Source: Sphingobium faniae
GTDB lineage: Bacteria; Pseudomonadota; Alphaproteobacteria; Sphingomonadales; Sphingomonadaceae
Assembly (NCBI GenBank): GCA_900100475.1
Contig: FMTU01000005.1
Coordinates: 124,001 to 188,000, forward strand
DNA: 64,000 bases
Direction: 5' to 3'
Shown here: positions 25,587 to 35,117 of the stretch, piece after piece
Position numbering within the stretch: the first letter of the stretch is position 1
Layout of the letters: each line of letters opens with the position of its first letter
The notes under the pieces: generated by a model
The model's database searches: none
What the model was told of the DNA's origin: nothing
Seen by the model: only the letters and a program-made list of their open reading frames with translations
Position numbers and translations under genes: made by a program

Positions 25587-26312
25587 ATGTCACGCCCGGC
25601 CTTCAAGCGCATCCTGCTGAAACTCTCGGGCGAAGTGCTGATGGGGCAGGGGCAGTTCGGTATCGACCCGGAAACGGTCGATCGCGTCGCGGGCGAGATC
25701 GCGGCGGCCAAGGATGCGGGTTTCGAGCTTTGCGTCGTGGTTGGCGGCGGCAATATCTTTCGCGGGTTGGCGGGGGCGGCCAAGGGTTTCGACCGGACGA
25801 GCGCTGACTATATGGGAATGCTCGCCACCGTCATGAATGCGCTGGCGGTGCAGAATGCGCTGGAAAAGATCGGCTATGACACGCGCGTCCAGTCGGCGAT
25901 CCCGATGGCGTCGGTCTGCGAACCCTATATCCGGCGCAAGGCGGTGCGGCACATGGAAAAGGGCCGCATCGTCATCTTCGCGGCGGGCACGGGCAGCCCC
26001 TTCTTCACCACCGACACCACGGCGGCGCTGCGTGCGGCGGAGATGAATTGCGACGCGCTGTTCAAGGGCACCAGCGTCGACGGCATCTATAATGCCGATC
26101 CCAAACAGGTGCCGGGCGCTGCGCGCTATGAGGAAATCAGCTTCGGCAAGGTGCTGAGCGACAACCTCAAGGTCATGGATGCGAGCGCCATTGCGCTTTG
26201 CCGCGAAAACAATATTCCCATCGTCGTGTTCAATATCCGCGAAACCGGAAATCTGGCCAAGGTTCTGGCAGGTGACGGGGTCGCCACGATCGTGCAAAAT
26301 CAGGAGCGCTGA
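25587..26312 (+). CDS. pyrH: Uridylate kinase
   Basis: PyrH phosphorylates UMP to UDP. The 241-residue amino-acid-kinase fold protein has [14 protein letters not shown] at the N terminus, the [10 protein letters not shown] phosphate loop, and the conserved [19 protein letters not shown] segment. The ATG at 25587 ([10 protein letters not shown]) is preferred to the alternative start 9 nt upstream. Frr begins 5 nt after its stop, as in most bacteria. Confidence 0.97.
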   Translation: MSRPAFKRILLKLSGEVLMGQGQFGIDPETVDRVAGEIAAAKDAGFELCVVVGGGNIFRGLAGAAKGFDRTSADYMGMLATVMNALAVQNALEKIGYDTRVQSAIPMASVCEPYIRRKAVRHMEKGRIVIFAAGTGSPFFTTDTTAALRAAEMNCDALFKGTSVDGIYNADPKQVPGAARYEEISFGKVLSDNLKVMDASAIALCRENNIPIVVFNIRETGNLAKVLAGDGVATIVQNQER

Positions 26313-26317
26313 AAACC

Positions 26318-26875
26318 ATGGCTCAATATGACAAAGCGGACCTTGAACGCCGCATGGCGGGCGCCGTCGAATCGTTGAAAGGCGACCTTTCCGGCCTTCG
26401 CACCGGGCGCGCCAATATCCAGCTGCTTGATCCGGTGACGGTCGAGGCCTATGGCGCGCATATGCCGCTCAATCAGATGGCGACCGTCTCCGCGCCCGAA
26501 CCGCGCATGTTGTCGGTGCAGGTGTGGGACAAGAGCAATGTCGGGCCGGTGGACAAGGCGATTCGCTCGGCGGGTCTTGGCCTCAACCCCATTGTCGACG
26601 GTCAGACGCTGCGCCTGCCGATCCCGGACCTGACCGAGGAACGCCGCAAGGAACTGGCCAAGCTTGCCAGCAAATATGCCGAAGGCGCGCGCGTCGCTGC
26701 CCGCAACGTCCGCCGCGATGGCATGGATAATCTGAAGGCCGACGAGAAGAAGGGCGAGATCAGCGAGGACGATCGCAAGCGGCTGGAAACCGAAGTCCAG
26801 AAGCTGACCGACGCCACCATCGCGGACATCGACGCGGCCGCGGCGTCCAAGGAGAAGGAAATCCTCGGCCGTTGA
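26318..26875 (+). CDS. frr: Ribosome recycling factor
   Basis: Frr splits post-termination ribosomes with EF-G. The 185 residues fit the L-shaped two-domain family: the helix beginning [20 protein letters not shown], the [20 protein letters not shown] segment that opens domain II, and a C-terminal helix with [26 protein letters not shown] partly shown. It is linked to pyrH with a 5-nt gap and is followed by uppS after 45 nt. Confidence 0.97.
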   Translation: MAQYDKADLERRMAGAVESLKGDLSGLRTGRANIQLLDPVTVEAYGAHMPLNQMATVSAPEPRMLSVQVWDKSNVGPVDKAIRSAGLGLNPIVDGQTLRLPIPDLTEERRKELAKLASKYAEGARVAARNVRRDGMDNLKADEKKGEISEDDRKRLETEVQKLTDATIADIDAAAASKEKEILGR

Positions 26876-26920
26876 GCCGGGGGCCTTGTCCTGCGTGACC
26901 TCCGCGAGCATTCTTCCCTG

Positions 26921-27661
26921 ATGGCAAGCCAGGCCCAGCCCGATCCCTGTCCGTCCGGTCCCGCCCATGGCGCACGCCATGTGGCGATCATCATGGACGG
27001 CAACGGGCGCTGGGCGAAGAAGCGGCTGCTGCCCCGGATCGCGGGGCATCGGGCGGGGGTGCAGGCGGTGCGCCGCGTGGCCCGCGCGGCGCGGGAACTG
27101 GGGCTGGAATGCCTGACCCTTTACGCTTTTTCGTCGGAAAACTGGAAGCGGCCCGCTCCTGAAGTCGCCGACCTCATGGCGCTGCTGCGGCATTTCATCC
27201 AGTCCGATCTCGATGAGTTTCATGCCAATGACGTGCGGCTGAGGGTGATCGGCAATTATCAGGCGCTGGACCCGTCGCTGGTGGCGCTGATCGAAGGAGC
27301 GGTGGCCCGCACGGCTGGCAATGCCGGGCCGATCATCGCGATCGCCCTCAATTACGGCGCGCAGGACGAACTGGTCCGCGTCGCGCAGGCGCTGGCGCAA
27401 AAAGCCGTGGACGGCGGCGTCGAGCCGGGCCGGATCGGTCTGGAGGATATAGAGGGCGCGCTCTACACCGCCGATCTGCCGCCGCTCGACCTGCTGATCC
27501 GCACATCGGGTGAGCAGCGCCTCAGCAATTTCATGCTGTGGCAGGCCGCCTATGCCGAACTGTATTTCACGGAAACGCTTTGGCCCGATTTCGATAAAGC
27601 CATGCTCGCGCAGGCGCTAGACGCGTTCCGATTGCGGGACCGGCGTTTCGGCGGATTGTGA
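26921..27661 (+). CDS. uppS: Isoprenyl transferase (undecaprenyl diphosphate synthase)
   Basis: UppS elongates farnesyl diphosphate to undecaprenyl diphosphate, the lipid carrier for peptidoglycan and surface glycans. The 246-residue cis-prenyltransferase shows HVAIIMDGNGRWAKKR (with the catalytic Asp), TLYAFSSENWKRP, and LLIRTSGEQRLSNFMLWQ with AYAELYFTETLWPDF. The start at 26921 has no strong ribosome site but fits the family. cdsA begins 4 nt after its stop. Confidence 0.96.
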   Translation: MASQAQPDPCPSGPAHGARHVAIIMDGNGRWAKKRLLPRIAGHRAGVQAVRRVARAARELGLECLTLYAFSSENWKRPAPEVADLMALLRHFIQSDLDEFHANDVRLRVIGNYQALDPSLVALIEGAVARTAGNAGPIIAIALNYGAQDELVRVAQALAQKAVDGGVEPGRIGLEDIEGALYTADLPPLDLLIRTSGEQRLSNFMLWQAAYAELYFTETLWPDFDKAMLAQALDAFRLRDRRFGGL

Positions 27662-27665
27662 TCGC

Positions 27666-28439
27666 ATGACGAACGAATTGCGGACCCGGACCGTCGTGGG
27701 CCTGATCCTTGTTGCCGTCGCGGTCGGCGCGCTGTGGATCGGCGGCTTTCCCTTCTGGTTGCTGCTGGTCGTGGCGGGCGTGCTGATGCAGGGCGAATGG
27801 GGCAATCTGGTCGGCGCATCCGAACAGCAAAGGAAGTTGGCGATGTACGCCGTGTCCTTCCCGCTGGCGATCCTGTGCCCATGGGCGGCGGGTGTTTCAT
27901 GGCTCGCATTCGCTTTTGCGGCGGCGGCGTTTTTCTTCGTGCTGCTGGCGGCGCGCTCTTTCGCGCTGGCGCTGGGCGTGATCTATGTCTGCGTGCCGGT
28001 CATGGCCTTGCTGCTGCTGCGCGGACAGCCGGACGGGCAGGGACTGTTGCTGGCTTTCTGGGCTTTGGCGCTGGTTTGGGCGACGGATATCGGCGCTTAT
28101 TTCGCGGGGCGGTCCATTGGCGGGCCGAAGCTGGCGCCGCGCGTCAGTCCGTCGAAAACATGGGCGGGCCTCGCGGGGGGCGTGCTGGCGGCGCTGGTGA
28201 TCGGGTTTCTTCTTCATCGCTTTGCCTGCCTGCCGATCCAGCTTGCGGCGGCGAGCGGTCTGCTGGCCGTGGCGGCGCAGCTTGGCGACCTGCTCGAAAG
28301 CTGGATGAAGCGCCGCGCGGGCGTCAAGGACAGCAGCAATCTGTTGCCCGGCCATGGCGGCGTCATGGATCGTCTGGACGGCGTCGTGGCCGCGGCGCCG
28401 CTGGCCGCCGCGCTGTTCCTGCTGGCCGGCGCGGCCTGA
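27666..28439 (+). CDS. cdsA: Phosphatidate cytidylyltransferase
   Basis: CdsA makes CDP-diacylglycerol, the branch point for phosphatidylserine (PssA, encoded nearby) and phosphatidylglycerol. The 257-residue multi-pass membrane protein carries the family motif in its C-terminal part: VSPSKTWAGLAGG with SxxKxxxG, then AQLGDLLESWMKRRAGVKDSS, and LPGHGGVMDRLDG. It is shorter at the N terminus than some family members. Its stop overlaps the dxr start (TGATG). Confidence 0.95.
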   Translation: MTNELRTRTVVGLILVAVAVGALWIGGFPFWLLLVVAGVLMQGEWGNLVGASEQQRKLAMYAVSFPLAILCPWAAGVSWLAFAFAAAAFFFVLLAARSFALALGVIYVCVPVMALLLLRGQPDGQGLLLAFWALALVWATDIGAYFAGRSIGGPKLAPRVSPSKTWAGLAGGVLAALVIGFLLHRFACLPIQLAAASGLLAVAAQLGDLLESWMKRRAGVKDSSNLLPGHGGVMDRLDGVVAAAPLAAALFLLAGAA

Positions 28440-29596
28440 TGCGGACGGTTTCGATTTTCGGCGCGACCGGATCGGTCGGCCTGTCGACGCTGGACCTCAT
28501 CCAGCGTGAGCGCGACGCTTATCAGGTCGTGGCGCTGACCGCGCATAATGATGTTCAGGGTCTGGCGCGGCTGGCGCGGGAATGCGGCGCGGCCATGGCG
28601 GTGATCGGGCGGGGCGATCTCTATGGCGCGCTCAGCGAGGCGCTGGCCGGTTCGGGCATCCGGGCGATGGCGGGCGAAGCCGCCCTGGTCGAAGCCGCGC
28701 AGGCGGGGGCGGACTGGAGCATGGCGGCGATCGTCGGCTGCGCGGGCCTGCGGCCGACCATGGCGGCGTTGCAGGCGGGCGGCACGGTGGCGCTGGCGAA
28801 CAAGGAGTCGCTGGTGTCGGCGGGCCTGCTGATGATGGACGCGGCCAAAGCCTCCGGCGCGACGCTGCTGCCGGTGGACAGCGAGCATAATGCGATCTTC
28901 CAGTGCCTCGCGGGGAGCAGTCTGGACGAAGTCGCCCGCATCACGCTGACGGCGAGCGGCGGGCCGTTCCGCACTTTTTCCCGCGAGGAGATGCGCGCCA
29001 TCACCCCGGCGCAGGCCGTGGTCCACCCCAACTGGTCGATGGGCGCGAAGATCAGCGTCGATAGCGCGACGATGATGAACAAGGGGCTGGAACTGATCGA
29101 GGCCGCGCACCTCTTTCCCATCGGCACGGACCGGATCGAGATTCTCGTCCACCCGCAATCGGTCATTCATTCCATGGTCGAATATCGCGACCGTTCGACG
29201 CTGGCACAACTGGGCGCGCCGGACATGCGGATTCCCATCGGCCATGCGCTCGCCTGGCCGAAGCGGATCGCGACGCCCTGCCAGCCGCTTGATCTGGCGC
29301 GCATCGGCCGTCTGGACTTCGAGGCGCCCGATGAGGATCGCTTTCCCGCCCTGCGTCTCGCGCGGCAGGCGGCGCAGGCGGACGGAGCCGCCCCGGCGAT
29401 CCTGAACGCCGCGAACGAAGTCGCCGTCGCCGCTTTTCTGGAACGCGCCATCGGCTTCCTTGATATCGCCACGATTGTGGAGGAGGTTGTGAACCGCTAT
29501 AGCGCGGCTGTGCCCCGTCAGATCGACGATGTGCTGGCTGCCGATACCGAAGCGCGCGCCATGGCAAGGCAGGTGATGGAAAGATTGACGGCTTGA
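28439..29596 (+). CDS. dxr: 1-Deoxy-D-xylulose 5-phosphate reductoisomerase
   Basis: Dxr produces methylerythritol phosphate in the non-mevalonate isoprenoid pathway that feeds UppS. The 385-residue protein has the NADPH motif SIFGATGSVGLSTLDLI, ANKESLVSAG, PVDSEHNAIFQCL (metal-binding Asp and Glu), the flexible loop HPNWSMGAKISVDSATMMNK in part, and GLELIEA. The start overlaps the cdsA stop. A longer open frame through cdsA is a shadow. The TTG start of rseP overlaps its stop. Confidence 0.97.
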   Translation: MRTVSIFGATGSVGLSTLDLIQRERDAYQVVALTAHNDVQGLARLARECGAAMAVIGRGDLYGALSEALAGSGIRAMAGEAALVEAAQAGADWSMAAIVGCAGLRPTMAALQAGGTVALANKESLVSAGLLMMDAAKASGATLLPVDSEHNAIFQCLAGSSLDEVARITLTASGGPFRTFSREEMRAITPAQAVVHPNWSMGAKISVDSATMMNKGLELIEAAHLFPIGTDRIEILVHPQSVIHSMVEYRDRSTLAQLGAPDMRIPIGHALAWPKRIATPCQPLDLARIGRLDFEAPDEDRFPALRLARQAAQADGAAPAILNAANEVAVAAFLERAIGFLDIATIVEEVVNRYSAAVPRQIDDVLAADTEARAMARQVMERLTA

Positions 29597-30726
29597 TCCA
29601 GAATCCGGGTTTCCTCTTGACCGCTCTCGCTTTCGTCGCGGTAATCGGACCCCTCGTCTTCGTGCATGAGATGGGGCATTATCTGGTCGGCCGCTGGTGC
29701 GGGGTGAAGGCGGACGCCTTTTCCATCGGCTTCGGGCCGGAACTGGCCGCATGGGTGGATCGCCGGGGAACGCGCTGGCGCATCGCCGCCTTTCCGCTGG
29801 GCGGCTATGTGAAGTTCAAGGGCGACATGAACGCCGCCAGCCAGGCCGATCCCAAATGGCTGGAATTGTCCGCGACCGAACGCTCCGAAAGTTTTCCCGC
29901 CAAGCCGCTGTGGCAGCGCGCGGCGATCGTCGCGGCAGGCCCCGCGATCAATTTCCTGTTCGCGATCCTGATTCTGGCCGCCTTCGCCTTCGCGCACGGC
30001 GAAAGCCGGACTCCCGCCATCGCCGGGCAGGTCCAGCCGGGCAGCGCCGCCGCGGCCGCGGGGATCGAGGCGGGGGACCGCATCGTCTCGCTCAACGGGC
30101 GGGACATGGGGACATTCGACGACATCCGCCTCTATGCCCAGATCCGTCCCGGCGAGCCGGTCGCGATCGTGGTGGAGCGGAACGGCGCGCAATTCACGCG
30201 ACAGGGCCAGATCGGCGTGGTCGAGGAAAAGGACGGCTTTGGCAACAGCTTCCGCATAGGGCGGCTGGGCGTCGCGCCCGGCGATCCGGTGATCGAGCCG
30301 GTGAGCCTGTGGCGCGCGCCCCTCGTCGCCATCGACCGGACGGGCGACATCGTGCGGACGATGGTGGAAACGCTGGGCCAGATCATCGGCGGCGGCCGGT
30401 CGGTCAAGGAATTGGGCGGGCCGCTCAAGATCGCCGAAGTATCGGGCCAGGCCGCGACGCTGGGCGTGGAAAGCTTCGTCTTCTTCATGGCGCTGATTTC
30501 AATTAATTTGGGGTTCATCAATCTCTTGCCAATTCCCATGCTGGATGGCGGCCATCTGCTGTTTTACGGCGTGGAGGCGATACAGCGGCGGCCGGTCAGC
30601 CCGCAGGTGCAGGAATGGGCCTACCGGTCCGGCCTCGCGCTGTTGCTGACGGTGATGATGCTGGTGACTTTCAACGATTTGTCTTCTTTCGGGCTCTGGG
30701 ACCGCCTGTCTGACTTGATCGGTTGA
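29593..30726 (+). CDS. rseP: RIP zinc metalloprotease RseP
   Basis: RseP is a site-2 protease that cuts membrane proteins such as anti-sigma factors within the membrane. The 377-residue protein has HEMGH (25-29) in the first transmembrane segment, a PDZ domain at about 125-205, and the second zinc motif NLLPIPMLDGGH near 306-317, followed by a last transmembrane helix. The start is a TTG overlapping the dxr stop (TTGA); no ATG is available before the active site. A candidate client in the window is the one-pass anti-sigma protein at 5192-5905, which is speculation. Confidence 0.95.
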   Translation: MIQNPGFLLTALAFVAVIGPLVFVHEMGHYLVGRWCGVKADAFSIGFGPELAAWVDRRGTRWRIAAFPLGGYVKFKGDMNAASQADPKWLELSATERSESFPAKPLWQRAAIVAAGPAINFLFAILILAAFAFAHGESRTPAIAGQVQPGSAAAAAGIEAGDRIVSLNGRDMGTFDDIRLYAQIRPGEPVAIVVERNGAQFTRQGQIGVVEEKDGFGNSFRIGRLGVAPGDPVIEPVSLWRAPLVAIDRTGDIVRTMVETLGQIIGGGRSVKELGGPLKIAEVSGQAATLGVESFVFFMALISINLGFINLLPIPMLDGGHLLFYGVEAIQRRPVSPQVQEWAYRSGLALLLTVMMLVTFNDLSSFGLWDRLSDLIG

Positions 30727-30811
30727 TCCGCATCGGGCAGGGAGGCGCGATTTCGCATCGTCTTATGGGCGGCAGGGAACTTTATTTTTGAGGGTGGAGC
30801 GGGTGACAGCG

Positions 30812-33466
30812 ATGATGAGCAGCAGCAGGCAGCGTCCGGTCGTCGCGGCCTTGCTGGCGACAACGATGATCGCGGGGCTGTCCGCCGTGCCCGCCCATGC
30901 CCAGCAGAACGCACCAGCACCAGCCGCCGCGCCAACCGCGCCGCCTGCCATGGCTCCTGCCGGAACCATCCGCAGCCTGACCGTGACGGGGCAGCAGCGT
31001 CTGGAGCCGACTACGGTCCTGTCCTACACCAAGCTGCGTCTGGGCGAGCCTTTCACGCAGGAATCGCTCGATCAGGCGCTGCGCGATCTCTATGAGACGG
31101 AATTGTTCGCCGATGTGCAGATCCGCAACGATAATGGCGCCCTTACCGTTGAGGTGAAGGAAAATCCGGTCATCAACCGCATCGTGCTGGAAGGCAACAA
31201 GCGGCTGAAGGAAGACAAGATCCGCCCGGAAATCCGCCTCGCCCCGCGTCAGATCTACACCCGCTCGAAGGTGCGCGCCGACGTCGCCCGCATCATCGAA
31301 CTTTATCGCCGTCAGGGCCGCTTCGCCGCCACGGTCGAACCCAAGATGGTGCAACTCGACCAGAATCGGGTCGATATCGTGTTCGAGATTACCGAAGGCC
31401 CCAAGTCCAAGGTCCGCCAGATCAATATCCTCGGCAACCAGAAGTTCAGCGATGGCGAACTGCGCGGCCAGATGGTGACGAAGCAGTCGCGCTGGTTCCG
31501 CATCTTTTCGTCGGGCACCAGCTACGACCCGGATCGTCTGGCTTACGACCAGCAGAAGCTGCGGCAATTCTACCTGACGGAAGGCTATGCCGATTTCCGT
31601 GTGACGTCCGCGGTGGCCGAACTGACGCCCGACAAGCAGGATTTCATCATCACCTATGTGGTGGAGGAAGGCGATCGCTACAAATTCGGCGATGTGAAGG
31701 TCGAAAGCGATATTCGCGACCTGTCGGGCGACTCGTTGACCAAGATGCTGCCGATGAAGAAGGGGCAGTGGTATAACGCCAAGCAGGTCGAGGATACGGT
31801 CGACACGTTGAGCGAGACGGCGGGCCTGTTCGGCTATGCCTTCGCGGACGTCCAGCCGGATTTCCAGCGTGACAAGGACACGCTGACGATGGGGATTGAT
31901 TTCCGCATCGCCAACGCGCCGCGCGTCTATGTCGAACGGGTGGACATCAACGGCAACACGCTGACGCAGGACAAGGTCGTCCGCCGCGAATTCCGCCTGG
32001 CCGAAGGCGACGCCTTCAACAGCTTCCTCGTCAAACGTTCGAAGGACCGCATCAACTCGCTCGGTTTCTTCCAGGAAAAGCTGGATGTGGAGCAGAAGCC
32101 GGGTTCCGCGCCCGACCGCATCGTGCTGGAAACCAATGTGCAGGAAAAATCGACCGGCGAACTCTCGCTGTCGGCCGGTTTCTCGTCGCTCGAACGCTTC
32201 ATCCTCGCGGCGTCGATCACCCAGCGCAACTTCCGCGGCAAGGGGCAGGAACTTCGCACCAGCGTCAACTGGTCCAACTATTCCAAATCGGTCGAAGTGG
32301 GCTTCACCGAACCCTATTTCATGGACAAGAATATCGCGCTGGGCGGCGATATCTATCGCCGCGATTTGAACAGCTTCCGTTATCTGAACAATAATGACCG
32401 CGACACGACCTATGAGCAGACCACGACCGGCTTCCAGATCCGCGCGGGCGTGCCGATCACGGAATATATGTCGCTGGCGCTGCGCTACAGCCTGAACTTC
32501 GACGATGTGTCGCTGGATGAGGATACCTTCTATACTGACGGCGTCTGCGATCCGATCAAGGCTGGCCGTTATCTCTGCGACGCCATCGGTAAGCGGACAA
32601 CGTCCTCGGTCGGCTATTCGCTGATCTACGATACACGCGACAATCGCATTCGTCCCACGCGTGGCCATAATGTCGTCCTGAATCAGGATTTCGCGGGACT
32701 GGGCGGCAGCGTCCGTTATGTCCGTACCCGTATCAACGGTTCGAAATATTGGCCGCTGGGCGGCGGCTTCATCTTTTCGATCTCGGGAGAGGGCGGCTAT
32801 ATCCATTCGCTGGAAGGCGAACGCCGCGACTCGGCAGGCAATCTGGTGGACAAGGTGCGCCTGACCGACCGTTTCTTCCTGGGCGAACCGCAGATTCGCG
32901 GCTTCGACATTCGCGGCATCGGTCCGCGCGTGAAGCGTTATTATCTGACGCAGGATGAGGACGGGAATTATATCCGCAACTCGGGCAACCGCAATGTAAG
33001 CGACGACGCTCTGGGCGGTAAGGTTTATTATATGGCGCGGGCGGAGGTGGAAATTCCCCTCGGTTCCGGCGCGCGCGAAATGGGATTGCGGCCGTCAATC
33101 TTTGTTGATGCCGGTGCGGTCGCTGGCCTGAAAGATCCGGCTCTCGTCAACGGGAATGGCCGCTTCAACGGCTATTGCAACGTCACCAGCGGCAGCGGAG
33201 ACAATGCGACGACAACGACCCAGCCTGCCGCTGGACTGGGCACTTGCGGAAGTGTGGGGACAGGTTCGACCGCGACCTACATAGACGGCACAGGATTCGA
33301 GGAAGTATATCTGGGCGATACGCTGAAACCGCGTGTGTCCGTCGGCTTCGGCGTGAACTGGAACTCGCCGTTCGGACCGTTCCGCATCGACATCGCCAAG
33401 GCCCTGCTCAAGGAGTCGGGGGACGACACCAAACTCATCACCTTCAACGTAGGGACACAATTCTGA
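30812..33466 (+). CDS. bamA: Outer membrane protein assembly factor BamA
   Basis: BamA is the central beta-barrel of the machinery that inserts outer-membrane proteins. The 884-residue precursor has a signal peptide ending PAHAQQ, five POTRA domains up to about residue 420, and a C-terminal 16-strand barrel. The barrel carries the conserved VRGF-type loop as IRGFDIRGIG and ends in ITFNVGTQF, with the terminal Phe of the beta-signal. Between strands lies a Gly/Ser/Thr-rich loop (around residue 800) specific to this lineage. The ATG at 30812 is preferred to a TTG at 30788. The next gene starts within its stop codon. Confidence 0.97.
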   Translation: MMSSSRQRPVVAALLATTMIAGLSAVPAHAQQNAPAPAAAPTAPPAMAPAGTIRSLTVTGQQRLEPTTVLSYTKLRLGEPFTQESLDQALRDLYETELFADVQIRNDNGALTVEVKENPVINRIVLEGNKRLKEDKIRPEIRLAPRQIYTRSKVRADVARIIELYRRQGRFAATVEPKMVQLDQNRVDIVFEITEGPKSKVRQINILGNQKFSDGELRGQMVTKQSRWFRIFSSGTSYDPDRLAYDQQKLRQFYLTEGYADFRVTSAVAELTPDKQDFIITYVVEEGDRYKFGDVKVESDIRDLSGDSLTKMLPMKKGQWYNAKQVEDTVDTLSETAGLFGYAFADVQPDFQRDKDTLTMGIDFRIANAPRVYVERVDINGNTLTQDKVVRREFRLAEGDAFNSFLVKRSKDRINSLGFFQEKLDVEQKPGSAPDRIVLETNVQEKSTGELSLSAGFSSLERFILAASITQRNFRGKGQELRTSVNWSNYSKSVEVGFTEPYFMDKNIALGGDIYRRDLNSFRYLNNNDRDTTYEQTTTGFQIRAGVPITEYMSLALRYSLNFDDVSLDEDTFYTDGVCDPIKAGRYLCDAIGKRTTSSVGYSLIYDTRDNRIRPTRGHNVVLNQDFAGLGGSVRYVRTRINGSKYWPLGGGFIFSISGEGGYIHSLEGERRDSAGNLVDKVRLTDRFFLGEPQIRGFDIRGIGPRVKRYYLTQDEDGNYIRNSGNRNVSDDALGGKVYYMARAEVEIPLGSGAREMGLRPSIFVDAGAVAGLKDPALVNGNGRFNGYCNVTSGSGDNATTTTQPAAGLGTCGSVGTGSTATYIDGTGFEEVYLGDTLKPRVSVGFGVNWNSPFGPFRIDIAKALLKESGDDTKLITFNVGTQF

Positions 33467-34125
33467 TGAAAATGATTTTCAAGGCCGCCGCGGTCGCGCT
33501 CGCGCCCGTTTCCCTCATCGCGCTTTCCACCGCGCCCGCCATCGCCCAGTCCAAGCAGGGCATCGCCGTGGCCGACATCCAGCGCGCCGTTGCGACCAGC
33601 AACGCCTACACCACGGCCCGCACCCAGATCCAGACGACCTACAAGGCGCAGATCGACAGCTTCACCGCGCGCAAGAACGCTATCGACGCCGACCTGCGCG
33701 CCAAGAGCACGGCGCTCGACGCCGCGATCAAGGCGGCTGGCGGCAAGCCGACCCCGGCGATCCAGACCCAATATGAAGCGGCGCAGAAGGCCCAGCAGGA
33801 CGGTCAGGCCGAATTGCAGCGTCTGGGTGAGCCGATCGCGCTCGCTAACGCCTATGTCGAAGAGCAGATCACGGCGAAGCTGTCCGACGCGCTCAAGGCC
33901 GCGATGACCAAGTCGAAGGTCGATCTGGTGCTTGGCCCCGACGCCACCGTTTCCTATCAGCCGGGCGTGGATATCACGCAGGCGGTCGTCACGGAACTGA
34001 ATGCGCTGGTGCCTTCCGTCAGCATCACGCCGCCCGCGGGCTGGCGTCCGGGCGGCCAGCAGCAGGGCCAGGCGCCCGCCGCGGCCGCTCCCGCCAATCC
34101 CTCGCAGCAGCCGACCTCGCGCTGA
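33466..34125 (+). CDS. skp: OmpH/Skp family outer membrane chaperone
   Basis: Skp is a periplasmic trimeric chaperone for outer-membrane proteins on their way to BamA. The 219-residue precursor has a signal peptide ending PAIAQS, then the OmpH core with GIAVADIQRAVATSNAY and a long helical hairpin (about 60-150) rich in Ala, Gln and Lys, the tentacle region. The C-terminal 35 residues are Gln/Ala/Pro-rich and extend beyond typical Skp. The start overlaps the bamA stop (TGATG). In most Gram-negatives lpxD follows; here fabZ comes directly. Confidence 0.92.
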   Translation: MKMIFKAAAVALAPVSLIALSTAPAIAQSKQGIAVADIQRAVATSNAYTTARTQIQTTYKAQIDSFTARKNAIDADLRAKSTALDAAIKAAGGKPTPAIQTQYEAAQKAQQDGQAELQRLGEPIALANAYVEEQITAKLSDALKAAMTKSKVDLVLGPDATVSYQPGVDITQAVVTELNALVPSVSITPPAGWRPGGQQQGQAPAAAAPANPSQQPTSR

Positions 34126-34131
34126 TCTGCG

Positions 34132-34614
34132 ATGACGGATCAGCCTGAAGCGGCTTCGACCGCCCTTGGCCCCATGGATGTCCGTGGGGTCATGGCGGCC
34201 TTGCCGCACCGCTACCCCATGCTGCTCATCGACCGCGTGGTTTCGCTCGTGCCGGGCAGCGCGATTCACGCCATCAAGGCGGTTTCGGTCAACGAGCCCT
34301 TCTTTCAGGGCCATTTCCCGACGCGGCCGATCATGCCGGGCGTGCTGATCGTGGAAGCGATGGCGCAGGCGGCGGGCGTGCTGGCGGTCGAAACCATGCA
34401 ACTCGCCAATTCGGGCAAGCTGGTCTATTTCATGAGCATCGACGGAGCGAAGTTCCGATCGCCGGTGGAGCCGGGCTGCCTGCTCGACCTGCATGTCGAG
34501 ATCACGCAGTCACGCGGCGCGATCTGCAAGTTTTCGGGCAAGGCGATGATCGAAGGCAAGCTGGTGGCCGAAGCGAATTTCGTCGCCATGATCTCTGACC
34601 CGCCAGAGAGCTAA
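34132..34614 (+). CDS. fabZ: 3-Hydroxyacyl-ACP dehydratase FabZ
   Basis: FabZ dehydrates 3-hydroxyacyl-ACP in fatty acid elongation. The 160-residue hot-dog protein shows [13 protein letters not shown], the catalytic His in [14 protein letters not shown], and the catalytic Glu in [12 protein letters not shown]. It starts 6 nt after skp. Usually fabZ in this island is flanked by lpxD and lpxA-lpxB, but none of the three is present, consistent with loss of lipid A synthesis at this locus. Confidence 0.96.
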   Translation: MTDQPEAASTALGPMDVRGVMAALPHRYPMLLIDRVVSLVPGSAIHAIKAVSVNEPFFQGHFPTRPIMPGVLIVEAMAQAAGVLAVETMQLANSGKLVYFMSIDGAKFRSPVEPGCLLDLHVEITQSRGAICKFSGKAMIEGKLVAEANFVAMISDPPES

Positions 34615-34738
34615 GGAGCGGGCTGAGGACGGTGGGGAGGGGTTCCGCCTTTCCCCTTGCCTTTAAGCGGAAAGACATGTAACCGCGCGCCTTCATCAGT
34701 TCTGGCGTCCGTTGCGGGCGCAAGTTTTTGGCATCCAC

Positions 34739-34757
34739 GGCCGGTCGGAAACCGGCC
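34739..34757 (+). promoter_or_regulatory. Hairpin in the rpmE leader
   Basis: A 7-bp stem (GGCCGGT / ACCGGCC, loop CGGAA) ends about 16 nt before the rpmE start codon. It may serve in autogenous control or as a weak terminator of the preceding transcript. There is no T-run. Confidence 0.4.
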
Positions 34758-34773
34758 ATATACGGAGCAGATC

Positions 34774-34998
34774 ATGAAAGCCGATACGCATCCCGATTAT
34801 CACTTCATCACCGTCCAGATGACCGACGGTTCGACCTTCCGCACACGCTCCACCTGGGGCAAGGAAGGCGACACGATGGCGCTCGACATCGACCCCAAGT
34901 CGCATCCGGCATGGATCGGCGGCCAGCGTCAGTTGGATCAGGGCGGCCAGGTGGCGCGCTTCAACAAGCGTTTCGGCGGTCTGACGCTGAAGAAATAA
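34774..34998 (+). CDS. rpmE: 50S ribosomal protein L31
   Basis: L31 bridges the 50S and 30S subunits. The 74-residue protein shows the alphaproteobacterial form [19 protein letters not shown], with [20 protein letters not shown] and the end [12 protein letters not shown]. The four cysteines that bind zinc in the C+ type are absent, so this is the zinc-free C- form. GGAG precedes the ATG at 34774. It has its own leader after fabZ and a strong terminator behind it. Confidence 0.96.
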   Translation: MKADTHPDYHFITVQMTDGSTFRTRSTWGKEGDTMALDIDPKSHPAWIGGQRQLDQGGQVARFNKRFGGLTLKK

Positions 34999-35021
34999 TC
35001 TTGTCCGCGAGGATGAATGAG

Positions 35022-35047
35022 AAGGGCGCCCGCGATGGCGCCCTTTT
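35022..35047 (+). terminator. Intrinsic terminator of rpmE
   Basis: The stem AAGGGCGCC / GGCGCCCTT with a 6-nt loop continues into TTTTTATTT, a canonical rho-independent terminator 24 nt after the rpmE stop. Confidence 0.85.
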
Positions 35048-35117
35048 TATTTGTGGCGATGATATGAGAGGAAATGGCGAAGATGGCGCCGGGCGGCATT
35101 CCGCCCGATGCATGGCG

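Noticed and set aside
27734-28438. Long N-terminal extension of dxr through cdsA
   Set aside because: The extension is a Gly/Arg-rich shadow of cdsA. Dxr homology starts at the ATG at 28439.
30782-32806. Open frame of 674 codons on the minus strand
   Set aside because: Antisense to bamA, with no recognisable domain and no ribosome site.
34615-34773. Possible tRNA or other RNA gene in the fabZ-rpmE gap
   Set aside because: No cloverleaf or conserved TTCGA arm could be found; only the short hairpin before rpmE is supported.
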